A DNA stretch of 64,000 nt from Vibrio amylolyticus (GTDB taxonomy: Bacteria; Pseudomonadota; Gammaproteobacteria; Enterobacterales; Vibrionaceae). Positions 17,226 to 26,719 of the stretch are shown here, in pieces. The notes under the pieces were generated by a model that made no database searches, was not told the origin of the DNA, and saw nothing but the letters and a program-made list of their open reading frames with translations. The translations under genes were made by a program, and so were the position numbers. The DNA lies in the NCBI RefSeq assembly GCF_023145695.1, contig NZ_JAJHVV010000010.1:1-64000 (forward strand). The letters run 5' to 3'. Numbering within the stretch: position 1 is the stretch's first letter; each line of letters starts with the position of its first letter.

Positions 17226-18947
17226 ATGGAGAAGTTATCTGGCGCAGAGATGGTGGTTCAATCTCTGATCGAAGAAGGTGTAGAGCAGATCTTTGGTTAC
17301 CCTGGAGGCTCTGTTTTAGATATTTATGATGCACTGCATGCTAAATCAGATGAAATTAAGCATGTATTAGTTCGTCATGAACAAGCGGCGACGCATATGG
17401 CTGACGGCTATACGCGCTCAACCGGAAAACCGGGTGTTGTGCTCGTTTGTTCTGGTCCTGGCGCTACGAATACCGTTACGGGTATTGCAACAGCGTATAT
17501 GGACTCAATCCCTATGATCGTTATCTCAGGTAACGTTCCTCGAAATTTAATCGGTAATGATGCATTCCAAGAGTGTGACATTGTTGGTGTTTCTCGCCCA
17601 ATCGTTAAACACAGTTTCTTAGTAAAAAGTACTGAAGAAATCCCAGAGGTGATGAAGCAAGCTTTTTATATCTCAACGACAGGACGTCCAGGTCCGGTTG
17701 TGATTGATTTACCAAAAGATGTGATGAGCCCGCTCAATAAACTCCCTTATGAATACCCTAAAACGATCAATATGCGATCGTACAACCCAACTCTGACTGG
17801 GCATAAAGGTCAAATCAAGAAGGCACTGAAAGCGCTATTAGCTGCGGAAAAGCCTGTTCTTTATGTTGGTGGTGGTGTCGTGATCTCGGAAGCCGATCAG
17901 CAGTTACTAAAATTGGCTGAAGCACTGAACCTGCCAGTAGTGAGTACGTTAATGGGCTTAGGCGCATTTCCTGGAACACATAAAAATTCATTAGGCATGT
18001 TGGGCATGCATGGTTTGTATGAAGCGAATATGGCCATGCATAACGCTGATCTGATATTTGGTATTGGGGTTCGTTTTGATGACCGAACCACCAATAACTT
18101 AGATAAGTACTGTCCAAATGCCAAAATCATGCATATCGATATTGATCCATCATCGATATCTAAAAACGTAAAAACTGATCTGCCTATTGTTGGCTCGGCA
18201 GAAAAGGTTCTTGAAACCATGGTTCAGCTGCTTGAAGAGCAGGGCGGTAGCAATGACTCTGACGCTATTGACCGTTGGTGGAGTGAAATTCAAGTATGGC
18301 GTGATCGCAATTGTTTGAGTTATGAAAAGCTGCCAGATCGCATCAAGCCTCAACAAGTTATCGAAACACTGCACAAATTGACCAATGGCGATGCTTATGT
18401 GGCATCTGATGTTGGTCAGCACCAAATGTTTGCCGCACTTTACTATCCGTTTAACAAACCGCGCCGTTGGATTAATTCAGGTGGTTTAGGGACGATGGGC
18501 TTTGGTCTACCTGCTGGTATGGGTGTTAAGTTTGCTAAGCCTGATGAAGAGGTCGTTATCGTAACTGGTGATGGCAGTATTCAGATGAATATCCAGGAAC
18601 TCTCTACAGCGCTTCAATATGACATTCCAGTGAAAATCATTAACCTAAATAATCGATTCTTAGGCATGGTTAAACAGTGGCAAGATATTGTGTATCAGGG
18701 TCGCCATTCCAATTCATACATGGATTCTGTACCAGATTTTGCTGCCATCGCAGAGGCGTATGGTCACGTTGGTATCCGTATCACTTCTCCTGATGAATTG
18801 GAGTCAGGAATGAAAAAAGCACTCGATATGAAAGATCGCTTGGTGTTTGTAGATATTACAGTAGATGAAACGGAGCACGTATACCCAATGCAAATTCGTG
18901 GCGAGGGTATGGATCGTATGTGGCTAAGCAAAACGGAGAGAACATAA
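17226..18947 (+). CDS. ilvI: acetolactate synthase III large subunit
   Basis: IlvI is the catalytic subunit of acetohydroxyacid synthase III. It joins two pyruvates, or pyruvate and 2-oxobutyrate, in valine/leucine/isoleucine synthesis, using thiamine diphosphate, Mg2+ and FAD. Visible features are [15 protein letters not shown] near residue 23, the catalytic glutamate in [14 protein letters not shown], and the ThDP motif [10 protein letters not shown] with [14 protein letters not shown] in the C-terminal third. It has 573 residues (574 in E. coli). The start MEKLSGAEM has GGTAAGGAGA upstream; 14 extra in-frame codons further upstream are not needed. ilvH follows after one base. Confidence 0.97.
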   Translation: MEKLSGAEMVVQSLIEEGVEQIFGYPGGSVLDIYDALHAKSDEIKHVLVRHEQAATHMADGYTRSTGKPGVVLVCSGPGATNTVTGIATAYMDSIPMIVISGNVPRNLIGNDAFQECDIVGVSRPIVKHSFLVKSTEEIPEVMKQAFYISTTGRPGPVVIDLPKDVMSPLNKLPYEYPKTINMRSYNPTLTGHKGQIKKALKALLAAEKPVLYVGGGVVISEADQQLLKLAEALNLPVVSTLMGLGAFPGTHKNSLGMLGMHGLYEANMAMHNADLIFGIGVRFDDRTTNNLDKYCPNAKIMHIDIDPSSISKNVKTDLPIVGSAEKVLETMVQLLEEQGGSNDSDAIDRWWSEIQVWRDRNCLSYEKLPDRIKPQQVIETLHKLTNGDAYVASDVGQHQMFAALYYPFNKPRRWINSGGLGTMGFGLPAGMGVKFAKPDEEVVIVTGDGSIQMNIQELSTALQYDIPVKIINLNNRFLGMVKQWQDIVYQGRHSNSYMDSVPDFAAIAEAYGHVGIRITSPDELESGMKKALDMKDRLVFVDITVDETEHVYPMQIRGEGMDRMWLSKTERT

Positions 18948-18948
18948 T

Positions 18949-19443
18949 ATGAGACACATTATTTCGGTATTGATGGAAAACCAACCTGGTGCATTGTCTC
19001 GTGTTGTAGGCCTGTTTTCTCAACGAGGTTACAACATAGAATCTTTGACGGTAGCACCAACGAATGATGAAACCCTTTCTCGTTTGAATTTAACCACCGA
19101 ATCTGACGAAATGCAGCTAGAGCAAATTCAAAAGCAGCTGCATAAACTGATTGATGTCCTTAAAGTTCAAGAAGTAACAGAGCTTGAGCACATTGAACGT
19201 GAAATTCTGATGGTGAAAGTAAAAGCCAGTGGCTTTGCTCGCGCAGAAGTGAAACGCACAGCGGACATCTTCCGTGGTCAAATTGTCGATGTGACGGCTT
19301 CTCAATATACAGTGCAATTAACCGGAACCAGTGAAAAGCTCGATGCCTTTATCAAAGCATTGTCTGAAGTGACGGATGTGATTGAAGTTGCTCGAAGTGG
19401 TGTTGTGGGTATTGCTCGTGGCGAGCGTTCACTAAAAGCTTAG
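18949..19443 (+). CDS. ilvH: acetolactate synthase III small (regulatory) subunit
   Basis: IlvH confers valine feedback inhibition on IlvI. The 164-residue protein (163 in E. coli) has an N-terminal ACT domain (MRHIISVLMENQPGALSRVVGLFSQRGYNIESLTV) and a C-terminal regulatory domain. It begins one base after ilvI, so the two subunits are translationally linked and made in step. Confidence 0.97.
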   Translation: MRHIISVLMENQPGALSRVVGLFSQRGYNIESLTVAPTNDETLSRLNLTTESDEMQLEQIQKQLHKLIDVLKVQEVTELEHIEREILMVKVKASGFARAEVKRTADIFRGQIVDVTASQYTVQLTGTSEKLDAFIKALSEVTDVIEVARSGVVGIARGERSLKA

Positions 19444-19473
19444 TTAAACCGTTTAGATTCAAATCAATAATAG

Positions 19474-19500
19474 AAAAGGCCACGTAGAGTGGCCTTTTTT
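19474..19500. terminator. bidirectional terminator between ilvH and serA
   Basis: AAAAGGCCAC pairs with GTGGCCTTTT (10 bp, 5-base loop) with T runs on both strands. It lies between two convergent genes and can serve both. Confidence 0.9.
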
Positions 19501-19523
19501 GTATTTGTAATTTGCGATAATTC

Positions 19524-20753
19524 TTAGTGAAGAATACGAGCGCGAAGTGTACCTTCGATCTCTTTTAGCTTAGCGAGTGCTTCTTCAGAGCGAGCTGTCT
19601 CAACATCGATGACCACATAACCAATGTCAGCAGATGTTTGTAAGTACTGACCTGCGATGTTAATGCCTTCTGCCGCAAAGATGGTGTTAATTTGCGTTAG
19701 GATACCCGGACGGTTTTCGTGAATATGCAGTAGACGAGAACAATCACCGTGTTCTGGTAGAGATACTTCAGGGAAGTTAACACTTGATAATGTTGAACCG
19801 TTGTCTGAGTACTTAGCCAGCTTACCCGCAACTTCTACACCAATGTTCTCTTGTGCTTCTTGAGTCGAACCACCCACGTGAGGTGTTAGGATGACATTAT
19901 CGAACTGCATTAAAGGTGATTCAAATGGGTCGGCATTCGTTTTTGGTTCTGTTGGGAATACATCCACCGCGCCACCAGCAAGGTGACCAGACTCTAAAGC
20001 GCCACATAGTGCTGGAATATCTACTACTGTGCCACGTGCAGCGTTAATGAAGATAGAGCCAGGCTTCATGCGAGCAAACTCTTCTGCGCCCATCATGTTC
20101 TTGGTACCTGGGGTTTCTGGAACGTGCAGCGAGATAACATCACACTTATTGAGTAGCTCACTCATCGTGCTTATTTGAGTCGCGTTACCAAGAGATAGCT
20201 TGTTTTCGATATCGTAAAAGTAGACTCGCATTCCAAGGTTTTCAGCGATAATACCCAGCTGAGTACCGATGTGGCCGTAACCAATAATGCCAAGGCGCTT
20301 ACCACGTGCTTCGTATGAAGCATCAGCACTTTTCTTCCAAATACCACGGTGTGCTAGAGCGTTCTTTTCTGGAATACCACGAAGCAACAGTAGGATTTGT
20401 CCAAGAACAAGTTCCGCAACACTACGCGTATTTGAGAATGGTGCATTAAAGACAGGGATACCGCGCTTGGTTGCTGCTTGCAGGTCGACTTGGTTAGTAC
20501 CAATACAGAAACAACCAATCGCAACCAGTTTTTCTGCAGCATCAATAACGTCTTGAGATAAATTAGTACGAGAACGAATACCAATAAAGTGAGCGTCTTT
20601 TACCGCTTCCAATAGTGCTTCTTCAGATAAAGAGCCTTTATGATACTCGATGTTGCTGTAGCCAGCGGCTTGAAGAACTTCAACAGAAGAAGGGTGAAGC
20701 CCTTCCAATAGCAGAATTTTAATCTTGTTTTTTTCCAGTGAAACTTTGGCCAT
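19524..20753 (-). CDS. serA: D-3-phosphoglycerate dehydrogenase
   Basis: SerA makes the first committed step of serine synthesis, oxidising 3-phosphoglycerate with NAD+. It shows the Rossmann loop GIIGYGHIGTQLG near residue 155, the substrate/catalytic segment INAARGTVVDIPAL near residue 235, the catalytic-histidine segment LTPHVGGSTQEAQENIG near residue 290, and a C-terminal ACT domain for serine feedback inhibition. The start MAKVSLEKNK gives 409 residues (410 in E. coli) and has AAGGACG 8 bp upstream, so an in-frame 15-codon extension is rejected. Confidence 0.97.
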   Translation of the reverse strand: MAKVSLEKNKIKILLLEGLHPSSVEVLQAAGYSNIEYHKGSLSEEALLEAVKDAHFIGIRSRTNLSQDVIDAAEKLVAIGCFCIGTNQVDLQAATKRGIPVFNAPFSNTRSVAELVLGQILLLLRGIPEKNALAHRGIWKKSADASYEARGKRLGIIGYGHIGTQLGIIAENLGMRVYFYDIENKLSLGNATQISTMSELLNKCDVISLHVPETPGTKNMMGAEEFARMKPGSIFINAARGTVVDIPALCGALESGHLAGGAVDVFPTEPKTNADPFESPLMQFDNVILTPHVGGSTQEAQENIGVEVAGKLAKYSDNGSTLSSVNFPEVSLPEHGDCSRLLHIHENRPGILTQINTIFAAEGINIAGQYLQTSADIGYVVIDVETARSEEALAKLKEIEGTLRARILH

Positions 20754-20948
20754 TATTCTCGTCCTTAAAATGGAAAGGTGGGCAAACGCGGCGCACATTG
20801 GTCAAAAGCAATGAAAAGGGGGAAATCATCGATTTTGTTGGAAGACAAACGTTTCCTTGTGCGTCTTCTGTTCAATAAAGTAACAAATAATTTTGCTTTT
20901 GGGTAAGAAAATTACGGAATAAGCCATAATAATATTGCTAGAAACCAT

Positions 20949-20975
20949 AAAAAACGGCACCCAAGGGTACCGTTT
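20949..20975 (-). terminator. rpiA terminator
   Basis: On the minus strand ACGGTACCC pairs with GGGTGCCGT (with a G-U pair that would be a mismatch on the other strand), followed by six T. It lies about 40 bp past the rpiA stop. Confidence 0.85.
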
Positions 20976-21012
20976 GTAATCAAATAACAGAAAGTGCCTT
21001 TCTTTTTATCGA

Positions 21013-21669
21013 TTATTCTTCAATTTTTGCGCCTTCAGGCGTGCCGGTAATAACCACATCAGCACCACGAGCGGCAAATAGGCCATTGGTTACAACACCG
21101 ACGATCGCATTAATGGTTTCTTCTAACGCTTTTGCGTCAGTAATGCTTAGACCGTGAACATCAAGAATGTCACAGCCGTTGTCTGTCTGTACACCTTCGC
21201 GGTAAATAGGGTTGCCGCCTAGCTTAGTTAGTTCACGTGCTACGTGGGCACGGGCCATTGGAATGACTTCAACAGGAAGTGGGAATTTACCCAGAACATC
21301 TACTGCTTTGGTTCCATCGACAATACAGACGAACTTTTCAGAAATTGCCGCCACAATTTTTTCACGAGTCAGTGCCGCACCACCGCCTTTGATCATATCG
21401 CGGCTTGCATTGATTTCGTCAGCACCATCAACGTAGACATCCAGTTTTTCTACATCGTTACAATCAAAGACTTCGATACTCAGTTCAATAAGCTTCTCAG
21501 TTGATGCTACTGAGCTTGATACTGCACCTTTAATGTCACCTTTAATAGAACCAAGAGCATCGATGAAGTGATTCACAGTAGAGCCTGTACCGACGCCTAC
21601 AATACTGCCTTTTTCTACGTACTTTAGCGCTGCCCAACCGGCTGCTTTTTTCATTTCATCTTGAGTCAT
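21013..21669 (-). CDS. rpiA: ribose-5-phosphate isomerase A
   Basis: RpiA interconverts ribose 5-phosphate and ribulose 5-phosphate in the pentose phosphate pathway. Family motifs are [16 protein letters not shown] near residue 25, [29 protein letters not shown] near residue 79 with the catalytic Asp/Glu/Lys region, and [19 protein letters not shown] near residue 118. Start: AGGAG sits directly against an ATG at 21675 but 6 bp before the ATG at 21669, so [12 protein letters not shown] (218 residues; 219 in E. coli) is chosen. Confidence 0.97.
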   Translation of the reverse strand: MTQDEMKKAAGWAALKYVEKGSIVGVGTGSTVNHFIDALGSIKGDIKGAVSSSVASTEKLIELSIEVFDCNDVEKLDVYVDGADEINASRDMIKGGGAALTREKIVAAISEKFVCIVDGTKAVDVLGKFPLPVEVIPMARAHVARELTKLGGNPIYREGVQTDNGCDILDVHGLSITDAKALEETINAIVGVVTNGLFAARGADVVITGTPEGAKIEE

Positions 21670-21739
21670 GCTCATCTCCTGCGGATAGTGATTGCAAATA
21701 GTTAACTGGATTTTTCGGCGCGATTATAACGGTATTGGG

Positions 21740-22330
21740 CTAAGATTCCCATTGCCATACTTTGCTTGGGGTCACTATTTTTGGTAGTGGTACATCCCAT
21801 GCCGCACTTGGCAAACTGTCAACATGTTGGCAATCGTGCGCAAGACCAATAGGCTTTGCACCTTGTTTGCTTTTAAACCAAGAGGAGAGGGTTCTATCGT
21901 AATAGCCGCCTCCCATACCTAAACGTTGACCTGTTGAGTCAAAAGCGACTAAAGGGGTACAGATAAGATCTAACTCCAAAACGGGCTTGATGAGTGTCTG
22001 ATTGAGCTGAGGCTCGAGAATCTGATACTTATTGAGTGTCATGGGGGTTGTTGGAGTGTAGTGCAAAAATAGCAGATGCCCTTTTGAAAAAGGGTGTAGA
22101 ACGGGTATGTAGACTGATTTACCTTGCGACCAGAGCCATTCAATTAAAGGCGTGGTATTTATCTCACCATCGGTAGAAAGATACAGCGCGATATGTGTGC
22201 TGTTAGAGAGTTCTGCAAGGGTTGAGAATTGCTCAATAAGATCGAGACCAGCTTGATGCTGAGTATCAGAAAGTAACTGATTTCTCTTTTCTCGGATATG
22301 TGAACGAATCGCTTGTCGAGATAAGATCAT
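21740..22330 (-). CDS. fau: 5-formyltetrahydrofolate cyclo-ligase
   Basis: This enzyme (also ygfA) converts 5-formyl-THF to 5,10-methenyl-THF with ATP. The signature LGMGGGYYDRTL lies near residue 140, and an N-terminal basic helix (RQAIRSHIREKRNQL) is typical. The start at 22330 (MILSRQAIR) has a GGAG site and gives 196 residues. A longer in-frame reading would run back through the 6S RNA gene and is rejected. It lies 32 bp downstream of ssrS on the same strand, as in E. coli, where both are on one transcript. Confidence 0.94.
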   Translation of the reverse strand: MILSRQAIRSHIREKRNQLLSDTQHQAGLDLIEQFSTLAELSNSTHIALYLSTDGEINTTPLIEWLWSQGKSVYIPVLHPFSKGHLLFLHYTPTTPMTLNKYQILEPQLNQTLIKPVLELDLICTPLVAFDSTGQRLGMGGGYYDRTLSSWFKSKQGAKPIGLAHDCQHVDSLPSAAWDVPLPKIVTPSKVWQWES

Positions 22331-22362
22331 TGCTCCGCCTGTGTCTAGCGGGATATCGAAGA

Positions 22363-22548
22363 GGATACCCCAGAGTGCCGTTGAGGATTGTGGCCCTTGA
22401 ACCATCTGGTTCAAGGCGGGTCAGCAAGGTTGACCGTAGGCTTCTCGATACGAGTCGAGCTTGCTCAATAGTCAGCGAATACTAACCCTTGGGTATTGCT
22501 TATCGGCTCAGGGACTTAAATCCTACTGACGCACACTCCAGGGTAAAT
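22363..22548 (-). ncRNA. ssrS: 6S RNA
   Basis: This 186-nt gene gives the 6S RNA that binds sigma-70 RNA polymerase in stationary phase. On the minus strand the conserved segments appear in order: a 5' ATTTACCCTGGAGTG closing strand, TCCCTGAGCCGATA, the CGAGAAGCCT segment after the central bubble, CCTTGAACC with GGTTCAAGGG, and the closing strand CACTCTGGGGTATCC. Length (184 in E. coli) and the zapA-ssrS-fau context agree. Ends are inferred from pairing of the closing stem. Confidence 0.95.
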
Positions 22549-22591
22549 ACGGTGACAGACAACATATAAACTGCTTATCTGTATTGTAACG

Positions 22592-22900
22592 CTATGACTT
22601 TTCTAGCTTTACTTTTTTTAAGGCATCATCAAGTGACGCAGAGAGAAGCTCAATCTTCTCTGTAAGTTTAGTTTGTTGAGAATCATCTTCTCGGTTTTTG
22701 TTATGTAATTCATAACAAATATTTAGTGCTGCAAAGGTGAGTAGCTGAACCTCATTGGTGACTTTGGTACGTTCGGCTAATTCACTCAAACGGTTATCAA
22801 GATCTTTGGCAGCATTTTGCAACGACTCTTCTTCACCACTTGGGCAATTGACTCGAGTTAGCTTACCTAAAATTTTAACGTCTACCGCTTGATTGCTCAT
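22592..22900 (-). CDS. zapA: cell division protein ZapA
   Basis: ZapA binds FtsZ filaments at the division site and promotes their bundling. The 102-residue protein has the family's N-terminal beta part (VDVKILGKLTRVNCPSGEEESLQNAAKDL) and a C-terminal coiled coil (about residues 70-100, LTEKIELLSASLDDALKKVK). Length and order upstream of ssrS-fau match E. coli. The Shine-Dalgarno before the ATG is weak. Confidence 0.95.
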   Translation of the reverse strand: MSNQAVDVKILGKLTRVNCPSGEEESLQNAAKDLDNRLSELAERTKVTNEVQLLTFAALNICYELHNKNREDDSQQTKLTEKIELLSASLDDALKKVKLEKS

Positions 22901-23205
22901 TCTAGCTCAACTCTATTTTCGTAATTCAGGATCAGGTTATTAAGAGTATCATTAATTCTTGATCTTATAACTAACCAATCTTACAACTAAGTATGGTCAC
23001 TGTGAATACAATCACTGAGTCGGAAACTATAGAAAAAGCGTCCATAACATTCAAGCTTTTCCACTAACCGTTGAGGTAAAGGCGTGTTAATAACACAGAT
23101 AATGGGCAAATTGTCTAAAACCCCACCATATTCGCCTTAACGCCATTTTCGCTTAGAGGGTGAGATGTTAGGATGTTGAACAAATTTAGAAAACAGAGTT
23201 TTATC
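22901..23205. other. divergent intergenic region zapA / ygfB
   Basis: This 305-bp gap must contain promoters for both flanking genes. I see no strong -35/-10 pair, hairpin or ORF that I would defend. Confidence 0.4.
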
Positions 23206-23784
23206 ATGAGTGAAATAACGCTACCTAACTACCTTTCAAGTGCCACTGAGCTGCAGACCGCTGCGCTAGCGGTATCCCCTTCAGAATTGCATGGCTTATT
23301 GACTGGAATGTTAAGCGGTGGCTTGGACCTTAATGATAAAAGCTGGCAACCGATTATTTTTGATTACACCAATGATGGAATGGGCTGGCCCGCGACAGCT
23401 TTACAAGTCGCTGAAACCATCTTTGAAGCCACTTCAAAAGAGCTAACTAGTACTGACTTGGTTTTATCGATGTTGCTACCCGATCAAGAAGCCAGCGCAA
23501 CGATCTTTGATTTGGCTGATGGTGTTACCGATTGGATTAATCACTTTATTTCAGGGCTTGGCCTTGTGGGTGCCAAACTAAACAAAGCATCGGCTGATAC
23601 AAAAGAAGCCTTAGCGGATTTAGAAGAGATGGCTAGGCTTGGTATCGATGAAGATGACGACATAGAAGAGCAAGCGTTACTATTAGAACAAGTCATTGAA
23701 CACGTTAAAGCTTGTGTACTTATTATTCACACTGAGTTTGGTGTGAAAGTAGAAAAAAACGCTAAAAAGCCGACGCTGCATTAA
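23206..23784 (+). CDS. ygfB: UPF0149/YecA-family protein YgfB
   Basis: A 192-residue acidic, helical protein of the UPF0149 (YgfB/YecA) family; E. coli YgfB has the same length. The conserved start of the family ([13 protein letters not shown] near residue 28) and the segment [10 protein letters not shown] are present. A YgfB homologue in Pseudomonas is reported to repress amidase expression, but the role here is not shown. The start [12 protein letters not shown] is preferred over an in-frame ATG 11 codons upstream. It heads the ygfB-ubiH-ubiI cluster. Confidence 0.9.
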   Translation: MSEITLPNYLSSATELQTAALAVSPSELHGLLTGMLSGGLDLNDKSWQPIIFDYTNDGMGWPATALQVAETIFEATSKELTSTDLVLSMLLPDQEASATIFDLADGVTDWINHFISGLGLVGAKLNKASADTKEALADLEEMARLGIDEDDDIEEQALLLEQVIEHVKACVLIIHTEFGVKVEKNAKKPTLH

Positions 23785-23828
23785 TGAGGCAATATAGAGT
23801 TAACGTGAAATAGAGAGATGTCGTTTTA

Positions 23829-25013
23829 ATGAAAAGCTATGATGTAATTATTGCTGGTGGTGCAATGGCGGGGGCAACGCTTGCGCTTGCACTAACCCGG
23901 TTAAGTACTACGCCGTTGTCTATTGCTGTTGTTGAGTCTTATCTGGCTGAGCATCAATCCCATCCTGGGTTTGATTCGCGTTCCATTGCGCTCTCTGCTG
24001 GGACGGTTGAAATACTTAAGAAGTTTAAGTTGTGGGATGCTATTGCTTCATTGGCAACCTCGATTCATCACATTCATGTGTCTGATCGCTCTCATCTTGG
24101 CATGACAGATATCTACGATCATGAGCTTGGTGTCGATGCTCTCGGCTATGTGGTTGAACTGGCCGATATCGGTAAGCTCTACCAAACTGAAATGATAGCC
24201 GATGCTCACATTGACTTGCTCTGTCCTGATTCTGTAGTGAACGTAGTGAGAAAGCCTGATGAGGTAACGGTTGAACTCACCAGTGGCCGTTCTATTCAAA
24301 GTAAGTTACTTGTTGCCGCCGATGGGGCCTCCTCAATCTGTTGTCAGCAACTTGGCTTAGAGCTTGAAGAGCATGATTTTGAGCAGTCAGCGGTCATTGC
24401 CAATATTGTTAGCAGTGAACCACACAATGGTCGCGCGTTTGAACGCTTTACCGAGAATGGCCCCGTGGCGTTATTGCCAATGAGCGATAACCGGCTCTCG
24501 TTAGTTTGGTGTTTACCACCAGAAAAAGCGGAGCAAGTGATGACACTCAGTGACGATGCTTTTTTAAAGCAACTTCAGAGTGATTTTGGCTGGCGTTTAG
24601 GGGAGCTACTGAAAGTAGGAAGCCGAGCGAGTTACCCATTAATTTTGCGTTACAGGCAGAAAAATGTCTCTCATCGTTTTGCCATTGTTGGTAACGCGGC
24701 ACAGACATTACACCCTATTGCCGGTCAGGGCTTTAATCTCGGTATTCGCGATGTGGCCAGCCTAGCGGAAGAGATTGTGAACGCGAGCTCTGCTCAAGAT
24801 GTCGGTTGCTATAACGTATTGAATCGATATATGCGACGTCGTGAATCAGATAGAAATAGCACTATTTCATTGACCTCACAATTGGTACACACATTTTCAA
24901 ATGACCTTTTGACCATGAGAGTAGGTCGAAATTTAGCGCTAGTGGCAATGGATAACTTTCCAGTGTTGAAAACACCGCTGTTACGAAGAACATTAGGCAT
25001 CGTAGCGAGATAA
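23829..25013 (+). CDS. ubiH: 2-octaprenyl-6-methoxyphenol hydroxylase
   Basis: UbiH is an FAD monooxygenase that hydroxylates a ring position during ubiquinone synthesis. The dinucleotide fold opens with DVIIAGGAMAGATLALAL (residues 4-21). ADGASS near residue 163 and NAAQTLHPIAGQGFNLGIRD near residue 288 are the second and third FAD motifs of this family. Length is 394 (392 in E. coli). It lies 44 bp after ygfB and 33 bp before ubiI. In E. coli pepP sits between ygfB and ubiH; here it is absent. Confidence 0.94.
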   Translation: MKSYDVIIAGGAMAGATLALALTRLSTTPLSIAVVESYLAEHQSHPGFDSRSIALSAGTVEILKKFKLWDAIASLATSIHHIHVSDRSHLGMTDIYDHELGVDALGYVVELADIGKLYQTEMIADAHIDLLCPDSVVNVVRKPDEVTVELTSGRSIQSKLLVAADGASSICCQQLGLELEEHDFEQSAVIANIVSSEPHNGRAFERFTENGPVALLPMSDNRLSLVWCLPPEKAEQVMTLSDDAFLKQLQSDFGWRLGELLKVGSRASYPLILRYRQKNVSHRFAIVGNAAQTLHPIAGQGFNLGIRDVASLAEEIVNASSAQDVGCYNVLNRYMRRRESDRNSTISLTSQLVHTFSNDLLTMRVGRNLALVAMDNFPVLKTPLLRRTLGIVAR

Positions 25014-25046
25014 ATGCGGCAACGATGAAGATAAGGTAATTGAAAT

Positions 25047-26273
25047 ATGATGCAAAGCGTTGATATCGCGATAGTAGGCGGTGGCATGGTAGGGCTAACA
25101 CTTGCTGCTGCTTTTAAGGATACCGACTTACGTATTGCGGTTATTGAAGGAAATGCACCTAACTCAACGATCAATGAGTTACCGGATGTTCGTGTTTCCG
25201 CTTTGAGCCGTTCAAGTGAGACGATCCTAAAAAATGTTGGGGCTTGGGGCGGTATTGAGCAGCGTCGACTTGCACCTTATGTAGGAATGGAAGTCTGGGA
25301 GCAAGATAGCTTTGCTCGAATAGAGTTTGAAGCTCAACAACACGCGCAACCTAATCTAGGGCACATTGTCGAAAATAGAGTGATTCAGCTATCACTGCTT
25401 GAAAAAGTGAAGCATCAATCTAATGTGTCACTTTTTATGCCCAACACCTGCCTGAGTATTGCTATTGGAGAGAGTGAAGCTTGGTTATCGCTCGATAACG
25501 GCCAATCACTGACGGCTAAACTGGTTGTCGGCGCTGACGGGGCAAACTCTTGGGTTAGAAATCAACTGGATATCCCTTTGACTCATTGGGATTATGGGCA
25601 TAGCGCCATTGTTGCGAATATAAAGACAACAGAACCTCATCAGTCTATTGCTCGACAGGTCTTTACCCCATTAGGTCCTCTTGCATTCTTACCTATGTCA
25701 GAGCCGAATATGAGCTCTATTGTTTGGTCGACTGATCCAAATAGAGCTGAGCAGTTGGTGAATATGACCGACAGTGAATTTAATAAGTCAGTGACGGCAG
25801 AGTTCGACAATCGTCTTGGTTTATGCTCGGTGATAGGCGAGCGTTCAGCGTACCCACTTCGAATGCGTTATGCTCGAGATTTTGCATTAGATCGTATTGC
25901 TCTTGTGGGTGATGCGGCGCACACCATTCACCCTCTAGCGGGGCAAGGAGTTAACCTTGGTCTTCTTGATGCCGCGAGTTTAGCTCAAGAGGTGAATAAA
26001 CTTTGGCGCCAGGGTGAAGATATCGGCAGTAAGCGTAATCTTCGTAGCTATGAGCGCTGGAGAAAAGCAGAAGCCGCGAAGATGATTGCTTCAATGCAGG
26101 GTTTTAAAGACTTGTTTGAAGGAGATAACCCAGCGAAGAAGCTTTTCCGAGGTATTGGAATGTCACTGACAAGCCAGTTACCAGGTGCAAAAGATGAGAT
26201 TATGAAGCGAGCGCTTGGATTAAAAGGAAACCTGCCTGAGCTAGCGAAATCCACGCGCAAAGTGGTTGTATAA
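25047..26273 (+). CDS. ubiI: 2-polyprenylphenol hydroxylase UbiI (VisC)
   Basis: UbiI is a second FAD hydroxylase of ubiquinone synthesis (ring C5), a paralogue of UbiH. The FAD motifs are IAIVGGGMVGLTLAAAF (about residue 7), GADGANSWVRNQL (about 162) and GDAAHTIHPLAGQGVNLGLLDA (about 290). Length is 408 (400 in E. coli). The start has two adjacent ATGs and either is possible. Its TAA stop is directly followed by the repeat element at 26274. Confidence 0.94.
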   Translation: MMQSVDIAIVGGGMVGLTLAAAFKDTDLRIAVIEGNAPNSTINELPDVRVSALSRSSETILKNVGAWGGIEQRRLAPYVGMEVWEQDSFARIEFEAQQHAQPNLGHIVENRVIQLSLLEKVKHQSNVSLFMPNTCLSIAIGESEAWLSLDNGQSLTAKLVVGADGANSWVRNQLDIPLTHWDYGHSAIVANIKTTEPHQSIARQVFTPLGPLAFLPMSEPNMSSIVWSTDPNRAEQLVNMTDSEFNKSVTAEFDNRLGLCSVIGERSAYPLRMRYARDFALDRIALVGDAAHTIHPLAGQGVNLGLLDAASLAQEVNKLWRQGEDIGSKRNLRSYERWRKAEAAKMIASMQGFKDLFEGDNPAKKLFRGIGMSLTSQLPGAKDEIMKRALGLKGNLPELAKSTRKVVV

Positions 26274-26434
26274 TACCAACTCTATCAATCATCTAGTTAT
26301 TCTTGCTTGCTAAAATCATTGATAACGGCGTTAAAGATTTTGTAGGTAGAATAACTAGCTAGCTGCAATCTTTGCCTTGTTCTAAATGATTTTTTCTACG
26401 CAATTGTCTAACCATCTAATTAATAGAATTGGTA
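26274..26434 (+). repeat. approximately 160-bp inverted-terminal repeat element, copy A
   Basis: A 161-bp element starting TACCAACTCTATCAAT and ending ATTAATAGAATTGGTA, so its ends form imperfect inverted repeats of about 26 bp. Copy B is at 60456-60614. The inner part includes GATTTTGTAG and GAATAACTAG blocks and can fold further. It has no ORF, so it resembles a MITE-like intergenic repeat. It begins on the first base after the ubiI stop codon and may act as its 3' UTR. I do not know an established name for it. Confidence 0.85.
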
Positions 26435-26453
26435 TAGTTTTCGATATTCAATG

Positions 26454-26481
26454 AAAAAGGGCTGACATAGAGTCAGCCCTT
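26454..26481 (-). terminator. ytfK terminator
   Basis: On the minus strand AAGGGCTGAC pairs perfectly with GTCAGCCCTT (10 bp, 5-base loop) and five T follow. It lies about 30 bp after the ytfK stop. Confidence 0.9.
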
Positions 26482-26512
26482 ACTAATTCTTAACGCTGTT
26501 TTTTTTTAATTC

Positions 26513-26719
26513 TTATGCGTAGGCGCAGCGTAGCTTTTTAACTTCACTGTTTACTTCTTTTACTGCTTGAAAATGACGGTTATCAGCACGAGCAGGTAAG
26601 ATCAATTTACCGTTATCAAACTCAAATTTCCCAACGCCATAAATATAAATTCTTCCCTTAAAAAGCCGACTAATATGTTTAGCAATCATACTTGGTGTAT
26701 AGCGCTTAAACAGTCTCAT
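26513..26719 (-). CDS. ytfK: DUF1107 protein YtfK
   Basis: A 68-residue protein of the DUF1107 family, the same length as E. coli YtfK, to which it aligns along its whole length (FKRY, then LFKGRIYIYGVGKFEFDNGKLILP). In E. coli YtfK interacts with SpoT and promotes (p)ppGpp accumulation on phosphate or fatty acid starvation; that role is carried over by homology. It is monocistronic with its own terminator. Confidence 0.88.
   Translation of the reverse strand: MRLFKRYTPSMIAKHISRLFKGRIYIYGVGKFEFDNGKLILPARADNRHFQAVKEVNSEVKKLRCAYA

Noticed and set aside
22331..22414. N-terminal extension of fau
   Set aside because: The extra codons lie in the 6S RNA gene; the shorter start has a ribosome site and the usual length.
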